DNA of 64,000 nucleotides, from assembly GCA_016932575.1 (NCBI GenBank), contig JAFGCO010000044.1:20980-84979 (forward strand), read 5' to 3'. The position numbers and the translations under genes are program-made. Under the pieces are notes generated by a model. The model saw only the letters and a list, made by a program, of their open reading frames with translations. It did no database searches and was not told the origin of the DNA. Positions within the stretch are counted from its first letter, which is position 1. Each line of letters starts with the position of its first letter. This DNA is from a bacterium. Lineage in GTDB: Bacteria; Zhuqueibacterota; QNDG01; JAFGCO01. This document shows, piece after piece, positions 17,993 to 26,245 of the stretch.

Positions 17993-18836
17993 ACTTGAAA
18001 AAATATGTTTTGAATATCGCTCTTTGGTTGCTGAGCAACGTAAGGCATTAACAGATATCAGTTTTTCTATGGATTCGGGTGAGCTGGCAGCAATTGTCGG
18101 TGCCTCTGGATCAGGTAAGACAACGTTGATTCAACAAATCAATGGTTTGCTGCGTCCAACCTCGGGGCATCTTCGGATCGGCGATATTGATCTTGCAGAT
18201 CCCTCTGCAGATTTACAATGGGTTCGAAATCATGTGGGATTGGTTTTTCAATTCCCGGAAATTCAGCTTTTCGAAGAAACTGTTCAGGAAGATGTGGCAT
18301 TTGGTCCCAAAAATCTGAATTGGACGAAATCAAAGGTGGATCAGCAAGTCAAGACGGCTCTGGATCTCGTGGGTTTAGATATTAGACAATTCGGGACTTT
18401 GCATCCGTTTGAGTTGAGCGGAGGTGAAAAACGGCGTGTAGCCATCGCGGGTGTGCTGGCCATGGATCCTCAGGTTTTAATATTGGATGAACCCACTGCG
18501 GGTCTGGACTGGTCCGGGATGCAGAAAATAGAATCCATTATTCGTCAATATCATGATAATGGCCGCACAGTCCTCTTTGTTTCGCATGACATGGATTTGG
18601 TCGCGAGGCTGGCCGAACGCATTCTTGTGTTGCATCGCGGGCAACTCGTTTTTGATGGAACGCGGTCTGCTCTTTTTCAGCAGGAACTGCTGCTGCAGAA
18701 AGCAGGTCTTGAGATGCCCTGTATTGTACAGGCAATGAAAACATTAAAGAAAAAGGGAATCCGGATTCAGTCGGATGTCTTTTCTTTAACCGAAGCACGG
18801 GCAGAAATTGAACGGTATTATCTTGGGTCCAAATAA
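17973..18836 (+). CDS. ecfA: Energy-coupling factor (ECF) transporter ATPase, second copy
   Basis: A 287-residue ABC ATPase. Walker A is GASGSGKTT near residue 42, the Q-loop region is FQFPEIQLFEETVQEDVAFGPKN (the EcfA' hallmark), the signature is LSGGEKRRVAIA and Walker B is VLILDEPTAGLD. It overlaps the first ATPase by 20 bases, so the two are made together and probably form the heterodimer. The start at 17973 (MFSVQIELEK) is chosen from alignment of the first strand; an ATG eight codons earlier is possible. A terminator follows. The missing EcfT/S partners must be supplied from elsewhere. Confidence 0.9.
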   Translation: MFSVQIELEKICFEYRSLVAEQRKALTDISFSMDSGELAAIVGASGSGKTTLIQQINGLLRPTSGHLRIGDIDLADPSADLQWVRNHVGLVFQFPEIQLFEETVQEDVAFGPKNLNWTKSKVDQQVKTALDLVGLDIRQFGTLHPFELSGGEKRRVAIAGVLAMDPQVLILDEPTAGLDWSGMQKIESIIRQYHDNGRTVLFVSHDMDLVARLAERILVLHRGQLVFDGTRSALFQQELLLQKAGLEMPCIVQAMKTLKKKGIRIQSDVFSLTEARAEIERYYLGSK

Positions 18837-18850
18837 ATATTTGGTATTAC

Positions 18851-18884
18851 ACTGGTTCCTATTTTTAAACCGGTTTATTTTTTT
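18851..18884 (+). terminator. Terminator after the ECF ATPase genes
   Basis: ACTGGTT and AACCGGT form a seven-pair stem with one G-T pair and a ten-base loop, followed by TTATTTTTTT. It ends the 12.8-18.8 kb operon. Confidence 0.7.
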
Positions 18885-18914
18885 ATAATCCCTGTTTCTT
18901 TTCAGGAGGATTTT

Positions 18915-21359
18915 ATGCGTTCCTATTGTGCGTTCTTTTTACTTTTTTCAGGTGCCCTGTTTTCTGTTTTGGGCAAACCTATCCTTCAGTTACAGGAAGA
19001 TGGTACATTTCAACAGCATGGCCTGTCTGTACTTGTTTTTAATAATGCCTATCCCATCGGGCATCAAGGGGGTATTGAGATTATTCAGCATGACCGGCGG
19101 GTGGCAACCAATGGAAATGTATGGCTGGAACCCACACCCGGTCAGTGGGATGCTGTGGCTGAAAACAGCGATCCTGTTCTCGATATTTCAAAAAACTGCA
19201 TTACAGTGGCTGGCGAGCATAAGGAAGCTGAAATAAAATATACTCTGCGGGTTGAGGCCCAAAATTCGCAAATTCAAATCCGGCTCGATCTGAACGGCCC
19301 GTTACCCGAGGCATGGAATGGTAAAGCAGGATTCCAGATGGAGTTGTTTCCTGGTTTGCTGTTCGGGCAATCGTGGCATATGGACGGTCAGTCAGGAATT
19401 TTTCCTTGTCAGGCCAACGGGCCCGTGACCAGGTATGGAGAATCGGTTGTGCCGCAACCGCTTGCCGAGGGAAAAATGCTGACGATCGCTTCTGAAAATC
19501 CTGAGTGCCGAATGACCATAGAATGTCCAAACGGTTCTCTGCAACTGATCGACGGCCGAATTCCCGATGACAACGGCTGGTTTGTAGTAAGAAGCCTGAT
19601 TCCGTTCAATCGAAGCAAAAACGCTGTTTCATGGATTATTTGTCCGCATGTCATCGAGGGTTGGCTGAGCCAGCCTAAAATTTTACATTCCCAAGTGGGG
19701 TACCACCCGAATCAATCGAAACGTATTCTTTTCGAGCTGGATAAAAACGATCCGGGTGAAACACTGGCAGTGCTCACGAGAGTGAATCCTGATGGTACAG
19801 AAACCATTGTCCGTTCTGATCTCCCGGTTTTATGGGGAAATTACCTTCGGTATCAGTACCGTGTTCTGGATATCACCGATATCATCCAAACCGGTATTTA
19901 CAGAGTGCAGTATGGTGCAGAAACATCATCCCTGTTTCGAATTCATCCGAAGGTTTATCAAAGGGATGTATGGCAGCCAACCCTGGAAACGTTTTTCCCG
20001 GTACAGATGTGCCATATGCGTGTGCGGGATAGGTTCAGAATCTGGCATGACGCTTGTCACATGGACGATGCTTTACAGGCGCCTGTGGATCATCAGCATT
20101 TTGACGGCTACCGTCAGGGCAGCACCGCAGACACCCCGTTTGATCCTGGAGAACATATTCCTGGCTTGAACCAGGGGGGGTGGCATGATGCCGGGGATTA
20201 CGATTTGGCTGCCGGATCACAAATTAATACTGTCATGATGCTTGCATTGATCAGGGAACAATTTTATGTGAATACCGATCAAACCCTGATAGACCATAAA
20301 CGGCGGATGGTTGTGATGCATCAGCCGGACGGCATGCCGGATATTGTGCAGCAAATCAAACAGGGCGTTTTGCAAATATTATCTGGTTTTCAAGCGGCCG
20401 GTCACTGTTTTCCCGGAATTATTGCCGCGACCATTACACAGTATGTGCATTTGGGTGAGAGTGCTGCGATGACAGACAATCGTATTTTTACTGGGGGAGC
20501 CCTGAAAAAGCTGCCCGGTTGGCTGCCGGGCACCATGGATGACCGATGGGTGTTTACCAATCGGTCCACGGCTTTAAATTTTGCAGCCGCCCGGGCACTG
20601 GCTGCAGCCAGCCGCGTGCTTCGTGTGGTTGACGATTCGCTGGCGACTGTATGTCTTGAGACGGCATTGCAAACATGGGCGGAAGAAGTCACCCGGGAGC
20701 CGGTTGAACATCGAAGTGCCTATGTGCCCAGAAATTACCAGGCAGAAGAGATACTGGCTACCATCGAGCTTTTTCTGACGACGCAGGATAAGGCCTTTTT
20801 ATTGCATCTGAAAGATCGGATCCCGATTATTGAAGAACAGATAAAATATGTCGGCTGGTCGCTGTGCCGGTTGCTTCCATTTATTGAAGATCAGGATTTA
20901 CATAAACGAATATGCCAGTTCATCCTTCAGCTTCCTGATCCGGATCTGACCGACAGTCCCTTTGGCGTGACCGGACGATTTTATATTTGGGGTGTTGCCT
21001 GGCAGATTCAGCAGCAGGCAGTGGGACAATATTTTCTGCATCAGGCTTTTCCTGACAGGTTCAGTGTTGATTTTATTTACAATGCAGTCCATTATGTGCT
21101 CGGTTGTCACCCGGCATCAAGCACATCGCTGGTGTCCGGTGTTGGCAGTCATTCGTTGACCACTGCCTATGGGGTCAATCGTGCGGACTGGTCTTACATT
21201 CCCGGCGGTTCGGTTTCTGGACCGGCATTGATACGTCCAGATTTTCCTGAGTTGAAAGAACCATGGCCTTTTCTCTGGCAGCAGACCGAATATGTCATGG
21301 GGGGTGCCGCGTCATATATCTTCTGCGTGCTGGCAGCAGATCAACTGCTGAATATGTGA
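18915..21359 (+). CDS. Secreted glycoside hydrolase family 9 protein
   Basis: An 814-residue exported enzyme. After a signal peptide (to about residue 20) comes a beta-rich N-terminal region of about 230 residues that I cannot name. The Ig-like CelD_N domain follows (about 255-345, LHSQVGYHPNQSKRILF), then the GH9 (alpha/alpha)6 catalytic domain. GGWHDAGDYD near residue 420 supplies the catalytic Asp pair. Near the C-terminus, YVLGCHPASS, VSGVGSH and QTEYVMGGAAS match the substrate and acid/base (Glu) regions. GH9 enzymes mostly hydrolyse beta-1,4-glucans, though some act on chito-oligosaccharides, so the substrate is unproven. AGGAGG precedes the ATG. A C69 dipeptidase follows 41 bases later. 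Confidence 0.88.
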   Translation: MRSYCAFFLLFSGALFSVLGKPILQLQEDGTFQQHGLSVLVFNNAYPIGHQGGIEIIQHDRRVATNGNVWLEPTPGQWDAVAENSDPVLDISKNCITVAGEHKEAEIKYTLRVEAQNSQIQIRLDLNGPLPEAWNGKAGFQMELFPGLLFGQSWHMDGQSGIFPCQANGPVTRYGESVVPQPLAEGKMLTIASENPECRMTIECPNGSLQLIDGRIPDDNGWFVVRSLIPFNRSKNAVSWIICPHVIEGWLSQPKILHSQVGYHPNQSKRILFELDKNDPGETLAVLTRVNPDGTETIVRSDLPVLWGNYLRYQYRVLDITDIIQTGIYRVQYGAETSSLFRIHPKVYQRDVWQPTLETFFPVQMCHMRVRDRFRIWHDACHMDDALQAPVDHQHFDGYRQGSTADTPFDPGEHIPGLNQGGWHDAGDYDLAAGSQINTVMMLALIREQFYVNTDQTLIDHKRRMVVMHQPDGMPDIVQQIKQGVLQILSGFQAAGHCFPGIIAATITQYVHLGESAAMTDNRIFTGGALKKLPGWLPGTMDDRWVFTNRSTALNFAAARALAAASRVLRVVDDSLATVCLETALQTWAEEVTREPVEHRSAYVPRNYQAEEILATIELFLTTQDKAFLLHLKDRIPIIEEQIKYVGWSLCRLLPFIEDQDLHKRICQFILQLPDPDLTDSPFGVTGRFYIWGVAWQIQQQAVGQYFLHQAFPDRFSVDFIYNAVHYVLGCHPASSTSLVSGVGSHSLTTAYGVNRADWSYIPGGSVSGPALIRPDFPELKEPWPFLWQQTEYVMGGAASYIFCVLAADQLLNM

Positions 21360-21400
21360 GTATCTTTTCACATGACATTCATCATCAAGGGAGCGGCTTC

Positions 21401-22990
21401 ATGAAATTTATTCACAACCTCTGTTTGTTTCTGATAATCGTTATACAAGTTTTTGCTTCAGATTCATCGGACCGGGAAGACGGCCGGCCTGACGGATGCA
21501 CTACAATTACAGTGGGTAAGGATGCATCCGAGGATGGTTCGGTGATGACTTCTCATACCTGTGACAGCCATCGTACCCGTTCCTGGCTGGATATTAAACC
21601 GGCCCGGAAACACTCCAAAGAGAGCCTGGCTGTCATTAGAAAAAGGGAATTGGATGATTCACGGGCAATGCCTGCTTACAAACATACGCCGGTCGGCGAG
21701 ATGGCACAGGTGCCTTTAACCCATGGATTTATTAATACTGCATATCCCTGTATGAACGATCATCAGCTGGCTGTTGGAGAATCCACTTTTGGCGGACGGG
21801 AGATTCTGCAGTCGGATTCCGGCTGGATCGATTGTCAGGCGCTGGTTCGGTTAATGATGGAGCGATGTGTGACAGCGCGACAGGCGATTCGTCTGGCTGA
21901 TTCGCTGACCTTAAGATACGGCTGGATTGACGAAGGAGAATGCCTGACGATTGCCGATAAAAAGGAAGTGTGGCATTTTGAGATTGTAGGGCCGGGGAAA
22001 GGGAAGAAAGGTGCAGTTTGGGCTGCTCAGCGGGTGCCGGATGGTCATGTGTCCGTGAATGCCAATGCGAGTCGGATTCGTCAGGTGGATTTATTCAAAA
22101 AGGATTTTTTCATGGCTTCTCAAAATCTGACGCAGGTTGCTCAGGACAGCGGATGGTGGTCGCCGGATGAAGGACCGTTTGAATTTTGTTACGCATATGA
22201 TCCCGAAGGCCGATTATCACTGGCAGCTCGCCGCCGGGAATGGCGTGTGTTTGATTTGGTATCTCCATCTCTTCATCTGCATCCGGAATCTGAGAATTAT
22301 CCTTTTTCTGTCAAACCGGATACACTGGTAACGCTTTCCAAACTCATGCATATTTTTCAGGATTATTATGAGAACACACCCTACAATTTTATTAAAGACA
22401 TTACTGTGGCGGATGATAGTGGACGCGTTGTTATTTCACCACTGGCCAATCCTTTTATGCCGTATGATATGAACAAGATTTTTAAAATAAACGGAGGGTG
22501 GGGATGGCGAGGCGAACGGACCATTGCCAGGTGGTATACTATGTATGCAACCATCACGCAGTCCCGCGCCTGGATGCCGGATGCTGTAGGCGGGCTTGTC
22601 TGGCTGGCATTTGATAATGTGGCATCATCTGTATATGTGCCACTTTACTGCGGTATCACAGATGTGGCTCTGCCGTATAAAACACCGGGTCGCGTCCACG
22701 GGTACAACAGAAAATCCGCATGGTGGGCTTTTAACCGGCTGGGAACATTAAGTGCTCAGCGTTGGGGTGATATGCGTCATGATGTTCGATCGGTTTGGGA
22801 TTCGCTTCAGGAGACGTTTTTAGTCAATCAGCCGGATATTGAGAAAAGGGCCTGTCGATTATATAAAAAAGATCCCAATAACGCCCGTCAATATTTAACT
22901 CAATATAGTATTCGATGGGGAAATGAAGTTGTTGAAAAAGCATTACAGATCGGTGATTCACTCTGGACAAAGTATGATGAGAAATTTTGA
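21401..22990 (+). CDS. Peptidase family C69 dipeptidase (PepD-like), exported
   Basis: A 529-residue N-terminal nucleophile peptidase. A signal peptide (about 1-20) is followed by a short propeptide and the conserved GCTTITVGKDASEDGS, in which Cys33 should become the N-terminal nucleophile after self-cleavage. Other family marks include the HTCDSHRTRS stretch, ESTFGGREILQ, and a C-terminal region with conserved Trp residues (SAWWAFNRLGTLSAQRW). C69 enzymes cleave dipeptides with broad specificity. The upstream frame extends to 21263 inside the GH9 gene, but the signal peptide begins at 21401 (after GGGAG), so I use that. It probably shares a transcript with the GH9 gene. Confidence 0.9.
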   Translation: MKFIHNLCLFLIIVIQVFASDSSDREDGRPDGCTTITVGKDASEDGSVMTSHTCDSHRTRSWLDIKPARKHSKESLAVIRKRELDDSRAMPAYKHTPVGEMAQVPLTHGFINTAYPCMNDHQLAVGESTFGGREILQSDSGWIDCQALVRLMMERCVTARQAIRLADSLTLRYGWIDEGECLTIADKKEVWHFEIVGPGKGKKGAVWAAQRVPDGHVSVNANASRIRQVDLFKKDFFMASQNLTQVAQDSGWWSPDEGPFEFCYAYDPEGRLSLAARRREWRVFDLVSPSLHLHPESENYPFSVKPDTLVTLSKLMHIFQDYYENTPYNFIKDITVADDSGRVVISPLANPFMPYDMNKIFKINGGWGWRGERTIARWYTMYATITQSRAWMPDAVGGLVWLAFDNVASSVYVPLYCGITDVALPYKTPGRVHGYNRKSAWWAFNRLGTLSAQRWGDMRHDVRSVWDSLQETFLVNQPDIEKRACRLYKKDPNNARQYLTQYSIRWGNEVVEKALQIGDSLWTKYDEKF

Positions 22991-23197
22991 TCAGTTTTTC
23001 TTTTCAGTATTATCGTTGTTTTGATATTTGAATTCAGGTTCTAAAATGTAGATGGAAAAACATTTGGCGCAATAAATCGTTTGAGGTCGGGATGAAGGAA
23101 GAATGTTTTGTTCACATTTGCATTTTGGACAGGTTACGATCCGCAGATTAGGCTTTTCGGGATGTTTTCTTGATTTTGTAATAAAAATCGAAAACAT
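22991..23197 (-). CDS. Small zinc-ribbon protein, function unknown
   Basis: A 68-residue protein with two CxxC pairs (CPKC near 23-26 and CAKC near 43-46), typical of a zinc ribbon, flanked by basic N- and polar C-terminal tails. I recognise no family. A good ribosome site (GAGG seven bases before the ATG) supports translation. Its stop directly abuts the stop of the convergent C69 peptidase gene. Confidence 0.55.
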   Translation of the reverse strand: MFSIFITKSRKHPEKPNLRIVTCPKCKCEQNILPSSRPQTIYCAKCFSIYILEPEFKYQNNDNTEKKN

Positions 23198-23349
23198 AAT
23201 ACGCCTCTACGCAAAATTTTTCGATTTTATAGTGAAGTTTAATCAATCAATTTAGTAATGTCAAGTAGTTTTTGTAATTATCATCAAATAGAATAAAAGT
23301 GACGCAACAGCCAGAGTACGCCTGCTATTTTCTATCAGGGACAATTTGC

Positions 23350-23378
23350 TTGACATTTTTCAAGGAAAATCTTAAATT
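23350..23378 (+). promoter_or_regulatory. Candidate promoter for the 61-residue Cys protein
   Basis: TTGACA at 23350-23355, a 17-base spacer and TAAATT at 23373-23378. It lies about 130 bases before the ATG at 23512. I see nothing else in the 314-base gap 23198-23511. Confidence 0.4.
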
Positions 23379-23511
23379 GAATTTAATATTATTATCGTTT
23401 AATTCCTTGTCAAACCAGAGGACGCGTGTTTATTTATTTTTGCCCGAAATTGTCAGCAATACACAAATCCGTCTGTTTTGCAGGTTATTCATTTGTGGCT
23501 GAGGAGGCATC

Positions 23512-23697
23512 ATGGCCCATATTGTTTTCCAGGAGATGATTGTTTCGTGTGAAGCCTGCAATACAGTGAAAAAATTTTCGGTAAAAACTGAAAAAGAATG
23601 TGAAAATATTTTTAAAAAATATCATTGCCCGAATGGATGTGGTCGGAATATGTACAGTTATTTTTCCGTAGGCCGCCTAAAACCGGATAATGAGTAA
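23512..23697 (+). CDS. Small cysteine-rich protein, probable zinc ribbon
   Basis: A 61-residue protein with CEACN near residues 13-17 and CPNGCG near 40-45, spaced as in small zinc-binding domains. It is lysine-rich between the cysteine pairs. I do not recognise the family. The ribosome site GAGGAGG lies seven bases before the ATG and is among the strongest in the window, which supports a real gene. It is flanked by the C69 peptidase/zinc-ribbon pair and the tRNA cluster. Confidence 0.6.
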   Translation: MAHIVFQEMIVSCEACNTVKKFSVKTEKECENIFKKYHCPNGCGRNMYSYFSVGRLKPDNE

Positions 23698-23806
23698 TCC
23701 ATTTAAAAATTTTAGGATTTGATTTCAAAGGTTAATTTTTGTTCTATATGTGTTGTTTATTTTTGTCATTTGTCTGAGTAAGGTGAAGCAGATTATTATT
23801 TTCATC

Positions 23807-23834
23807 TTGACAATTAATGATATTTTATTATATT
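23807..23834 (+). promoter_or_regulatory. Candidate promoter of the tRNA cluster
   Basis: TTGACA (23807-23812), a 16-base spacer and TATATT (23829-23834). The expected start near 23841 would give a short precursor reading into tRNA-Gly at 23971. Confidence 0.45.
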
Positions 23835-23835
23835 T

Positions 23836-23970
23836 ATGATTCGTCTGATCATTATTATTTTATTGCTGGTCGGATATTTGTTCTTTCATAGACATACGCA
23901 AAAAACAGACAGATTGCTTCGTCTGAAAAGAGAAAAAATTTTGCGGCGATTAAGACGAGAGGATGATTAA
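23836..23970 (+). CDS. Possible 44-residue single-pass membrane peptide
   Basis: ATG at 23836 opens a 44-codon frame: an Ile/Leu-rich membrane segment (residues 3-18) and then a strongly basic helix (RLLRLKREKILRRLRR), ending at the base before tRNA-Gly. The composition looks protein-like. Against it, there is no ribosome site, and a good promoter for the tRNAs would start transcription just downstream of this ATG. It may be expressed from an upstream promoter or not at all. Confidence 0.3.
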   Translation: MIRLIIIILLLVGYLFFHRHTQKTDRLLRLKREKILRRLRREDD

Positions 23971-24043
23971 GCGGGAATAGCTCAGTTGGTAGAGCATCAC
24001 GTTGCCAACGTGAATGTCGCGGGTTCGAGTCCCGTTTCCCGCT
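23971..24043 (+). tRNA. tRNA-Gly (GCC)
   Basis: A full cloverleaf: acceptor GCGGGAA/TTCCCGC, D-arm with AGCTCAGTTGGTAGAGC, anticodon stem CACGT/ACGTG around a loop bearing GCC, and T-loop GGGTTCGAGTCCC. CCA is not encoded. It is the first of three tRNAs in tandem. Confidence 0.96.
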
Positions 24044-24046
24044 CAG

Positions 24047-24119
24047 GGCGGCGTAGCCAAGTGGCTAAGGCAGAGGTCTGCAAAACCTTTATTCAGCGGT
24101 TCAAATCCGCTCGCCGCCT
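24047..24119 (+). tRNA. tRNA-Cys (GCA)
   Basis: Acceptor GGCGGCG/CGCCGCC with discriminator T, as expected for Cys. The anticodon loop CTGCAAA carries GCA and the T-loop is GCGGTTCAAATCCGC. It starts three bases after tRNA-Gly. CCA is not encoded. Confidence 0.95.
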
Positions 24120-24128
24120 CTAAGTGAT

Positions 24129-24214
24129 GCCGGGGTGGCGGAATTGGTAGACGCAAGGGACTTAAAATCCCTCGTCCATTTATGGACGTGCCGGTTCGAT
24201 TCCGGCTCCCGGTA
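24129..24214 (+). tRNA. tRNA-Leu (TAA)
   Basis: A class II tRNA of 86 bases. The acceptor GCCGGGG pairs with TCCCGGT (two G-T pairs), the anticodon loop CTTAAAA carries TAA, and a long variable arm (CGTCCATTTATGGACG) is followed by T-loop GGTTCGATTCC. The discriminator is A. CCA is not encoded. Confidence 0.95.
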
Positions 24215-24248
24215 CTTCGAATTTTTTATTATTATTCTGATATTTATT

Positions 24249-24271
24249 GCCCACCGGGAGGTGGGCTTTTT
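24249..24271 (+). terminator. Terminator of the tRNA cluster
   Basis: GCCCACC, a loop of four bases, GGTGGGC and TTTTT. It lies 35 bases after tRNA-Leu and just upstream of the HAD phosphatase start. Confidence 0.85.
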
Positions 24272-24291
24272 CATATGGAAATGAGGTTTAA

Positions 24292-24969
24292 TTGTATCCC
24301 GGAATTATTTTTGATATGGATGGTGTTATTATTGACAGTGAGCCGATTCACCATCGGGCAGAACGGATTTTATTATCCAATTACGGTGTTTCTGTTACTG
24401 ATAAAGAATTGCATGTATTTACGGGCAAAGATGCTTCTCAATTGCTGAAAGGATTTATTAAACAATATCGTCTGTCTGTTGAATTTACCACTTTCTATCT
24501 ACAGCATCAGACAAATCTTGAACATGTTTTCAAGACATCAGAAATTCCCGGTACGGACGCTGTTCCGTTGATCCGGGAAATTCATCGCAGAAACATACCG
24601 CTGGCATTGGCTTCGAGCAGTCACCGAAAACTTATTCAATTGGTTCTGGATCGTTTGAACATGGCTGATTATTTTCAGGTCATTATCGGCGGAGATGAGG
24701 TTCAGCGAGGAAAACCCTATCCGGATATTTATATTGAAGCGGCCGAAAGATTGAAAAGAGCACCGGGATTGTGCATTGCGATTGAAGATTCAAAAAACGG
24801 TGTGCAGTCCGCAAAAGATGCAGGCTGCTTTTGTGTGGGATATATCAATCCAAACAGCGGGAACCAGGATTTAAGACGGGCGGACAAAATTGTCCGTCAT
24901 TTTTCGGATCTTAACATTGAGGCGCTATTGGAATGTGTGAAACCCCGTGAATCCATGTATATCCGTTAA
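24292..24969 (+). CDS. HAD-family phosphatase, beta-phosphoglucomutase-like
   Basis: A 225-residue HAD hydrolase. Motif I is FDMDGVIIDSEP (residues about 7-18), motif II is the Ser in LALASSSHRK, motif III the Lys in RGKPYPDIY and motif IV is AIEDSKNGVQSAKDAG. The cap type and motif I resemble beta-phosphoglucomutase and small sugar-phosphate phosphatases. It begins with TTG, four bases after ATGAGG, and lies just after the tRNA terminator. The galactokinase gene follows 10 bases after its stop, so a role in hexose-phosphate metabolism is plausible but not proven. Confidence 0.85.
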   Translation: MYPGIIFDMDGVIIDSEPIHHRAERILLSNYGVSVTDKELHVFTGKDASQLLKGFIKQYRLSVEFTTFYLQHQTNLEHVFKTSEIPGTDAVPLIREIHRRNIPLALASSSHRKLIQLVLDRLNMADYFQVIIGGDEVQRGKPYPDIYIEAAERLKRAPGLCIAIEDSKNGVQSAKDAGCFCVGYINPNSGNQDLRRADKIVRHFSDLNIEALLECVKPRESMYIR

Positions 24970-24979
24970 AGAGATTGAT

Positions 24980-26134
24980 ATGAATCTGCATCAACAATTT
25001 CAATCCATATTCAAAAGAACACCGGTGATTCAGACGAAAGCACCGGGACGGGTGAATCTTATTGGTGAGCATACAGATTACAATGATGGTTTTGTGATGC
25101 CGATTGCTATCCAATATACGGCTTGCATACTTGCTGCACCGAGAAACGATAATGAGGTTCATGTATACTCCGTTGATTTTCAAGAGCGCGCATCCTTTGT
25201 GATCAGCCATCATATTCCATTTGATAAAAAGAATACATGGAGTAATTATCAACGAGGTGTAATGGATCAATTAATCAGGCATGGATATAAACTCCATGGA
25301 GCCGATTGCCTGATTCATGGCGATGTGCCTATCGGTGCCGGCCTGAGTTCATCGGCTGCCATTGAAATGGCTGCGATTGTTGCCTTCAGGTCTCTGAATG
25401 ATCTGGATATTTCAATGGTAGAGATGATACGGCTTTCTCAGGCTGCAGAGAATCAATTCGTGGGTATGAATTGCGGTATTATGGATCAGTTTATTTCAGG
25501 TATGGGCCAAAAAGGCATGGCGTTATTCCTGGATTGCCGAAGTCTGGATTATGAACTGGTGCCTTTTCCAGGAGACACTTATACTGTTGTTATTATGAAT
25601 ACCAGGGTTAAACGGGAATTGACAGGAACGGAATACAATGAGAGACGCAGCCAATGCGAAGAAGGAGTTCAGCTGCTGAAGAAAAAACTGCCCGGTATAC
25701 AAGCGCTTCGTGATGTCTCAATTGCTGATTTTGAAATGCATAAAAACTGTTTGCCGGATATTGTGCGGAAACGGTGCCATCATGTGATTTATGAAAATGA
25801 GCGTGTACGTGCATTCTCAGAAGCTCTGAAAGAAAAGAATACCGAACGTATGGGTCAACTGCTTTTCAAGTCGCATGAAAATTTGAGGGATGATTATGAA
25901 GTGAGCTGTCCGGAACTGGATTTGATGGTAACGCTGGCCATGGAAGTCCCGGGCGTCATTGGGGCGCGGATGACCGGAGCCGGATTCGGGGGTTGTGCTA
26001 TTGCTATAGTTGAGAAGGGTCATGAAAAAGATGTGAGAGAAAAGATTTTCTATGAATATCCTGTCAAAACGGGTATTGAACCCGAAATATATCTTTCAGC
26101 CCCCTCGCAAGGAGCGTCGGTGACAGTGTTGTGA
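24980..26134 (+). CDS. galK: Galactokinase
   Basis: A 384-residue GHMP kinase that phosphorylates galactose at C1 (Leloir pathway). The galactokinase signature PGRVNLIGEHTDYNDGFV lies at residues 23-40, the ATP-binding GHMP motif is PIGAGLSSSAAIEMA near 120, and the C-terminal motif is MTGAGFGGCAIAIV. MNCGIMDQFISGMG includes the catalytic Asp region. The start at 24980 gives the usual N-terminus; an ATG at 24947 lies within the HAD gene. No galT or galE is in the window. Confidence 0.95.
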   Translation: MNLHQQFQSIFKRTPVIQTKAPGRVNLIGEHTDYNDGFVMPIAIQYTACILAAPRNDNEVHVYSVDFQERASFVISHHIPFDKKNTWSNYQRGVMDQLIRHGYKLHGADCLIHGDVPIGAGLSSSAAIEMAAIVAFRSLNDLDISMVEMIRLSQAAENQFVGMNCGIMDQFISGMGQKGMALFLDCRSLDYELVPFPGDTYTVVIMNTRVKRELTGTEYNERRSQCEEGVQLLKKKLPGIQALRDVSIADFEMHKNCLPDIVRKRCHHVIYENERVRAFSEALKEKNTERMGQLLFKSHENLRDDYEVSCPELDLMVTLAMEVPGVIGARMTGAGFGGCAIAIVEKGHEKDVREKIFYEYPVKTGIEPEIYLSAPSQGASVTVL

Positions 26135-26245
26135 GCGTTTTTATAACAGCTTTGTACTGTATCGACTAGCCCTGACGCGTCTTATTTCAAGAATTCATTG
26201 CCTGTTTATTTTCAGTATTTCAGAATCAAATAAAGGTTTTTTCCC

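Noticed and set aside
23299-23502. A 67-codon plus-strand frame before the small Cys protein
   Set aside because: It has a non-ATG start and no ribosome site, and it overlaps the candidate promoter at 23350-23378. Composition is not protein-like.
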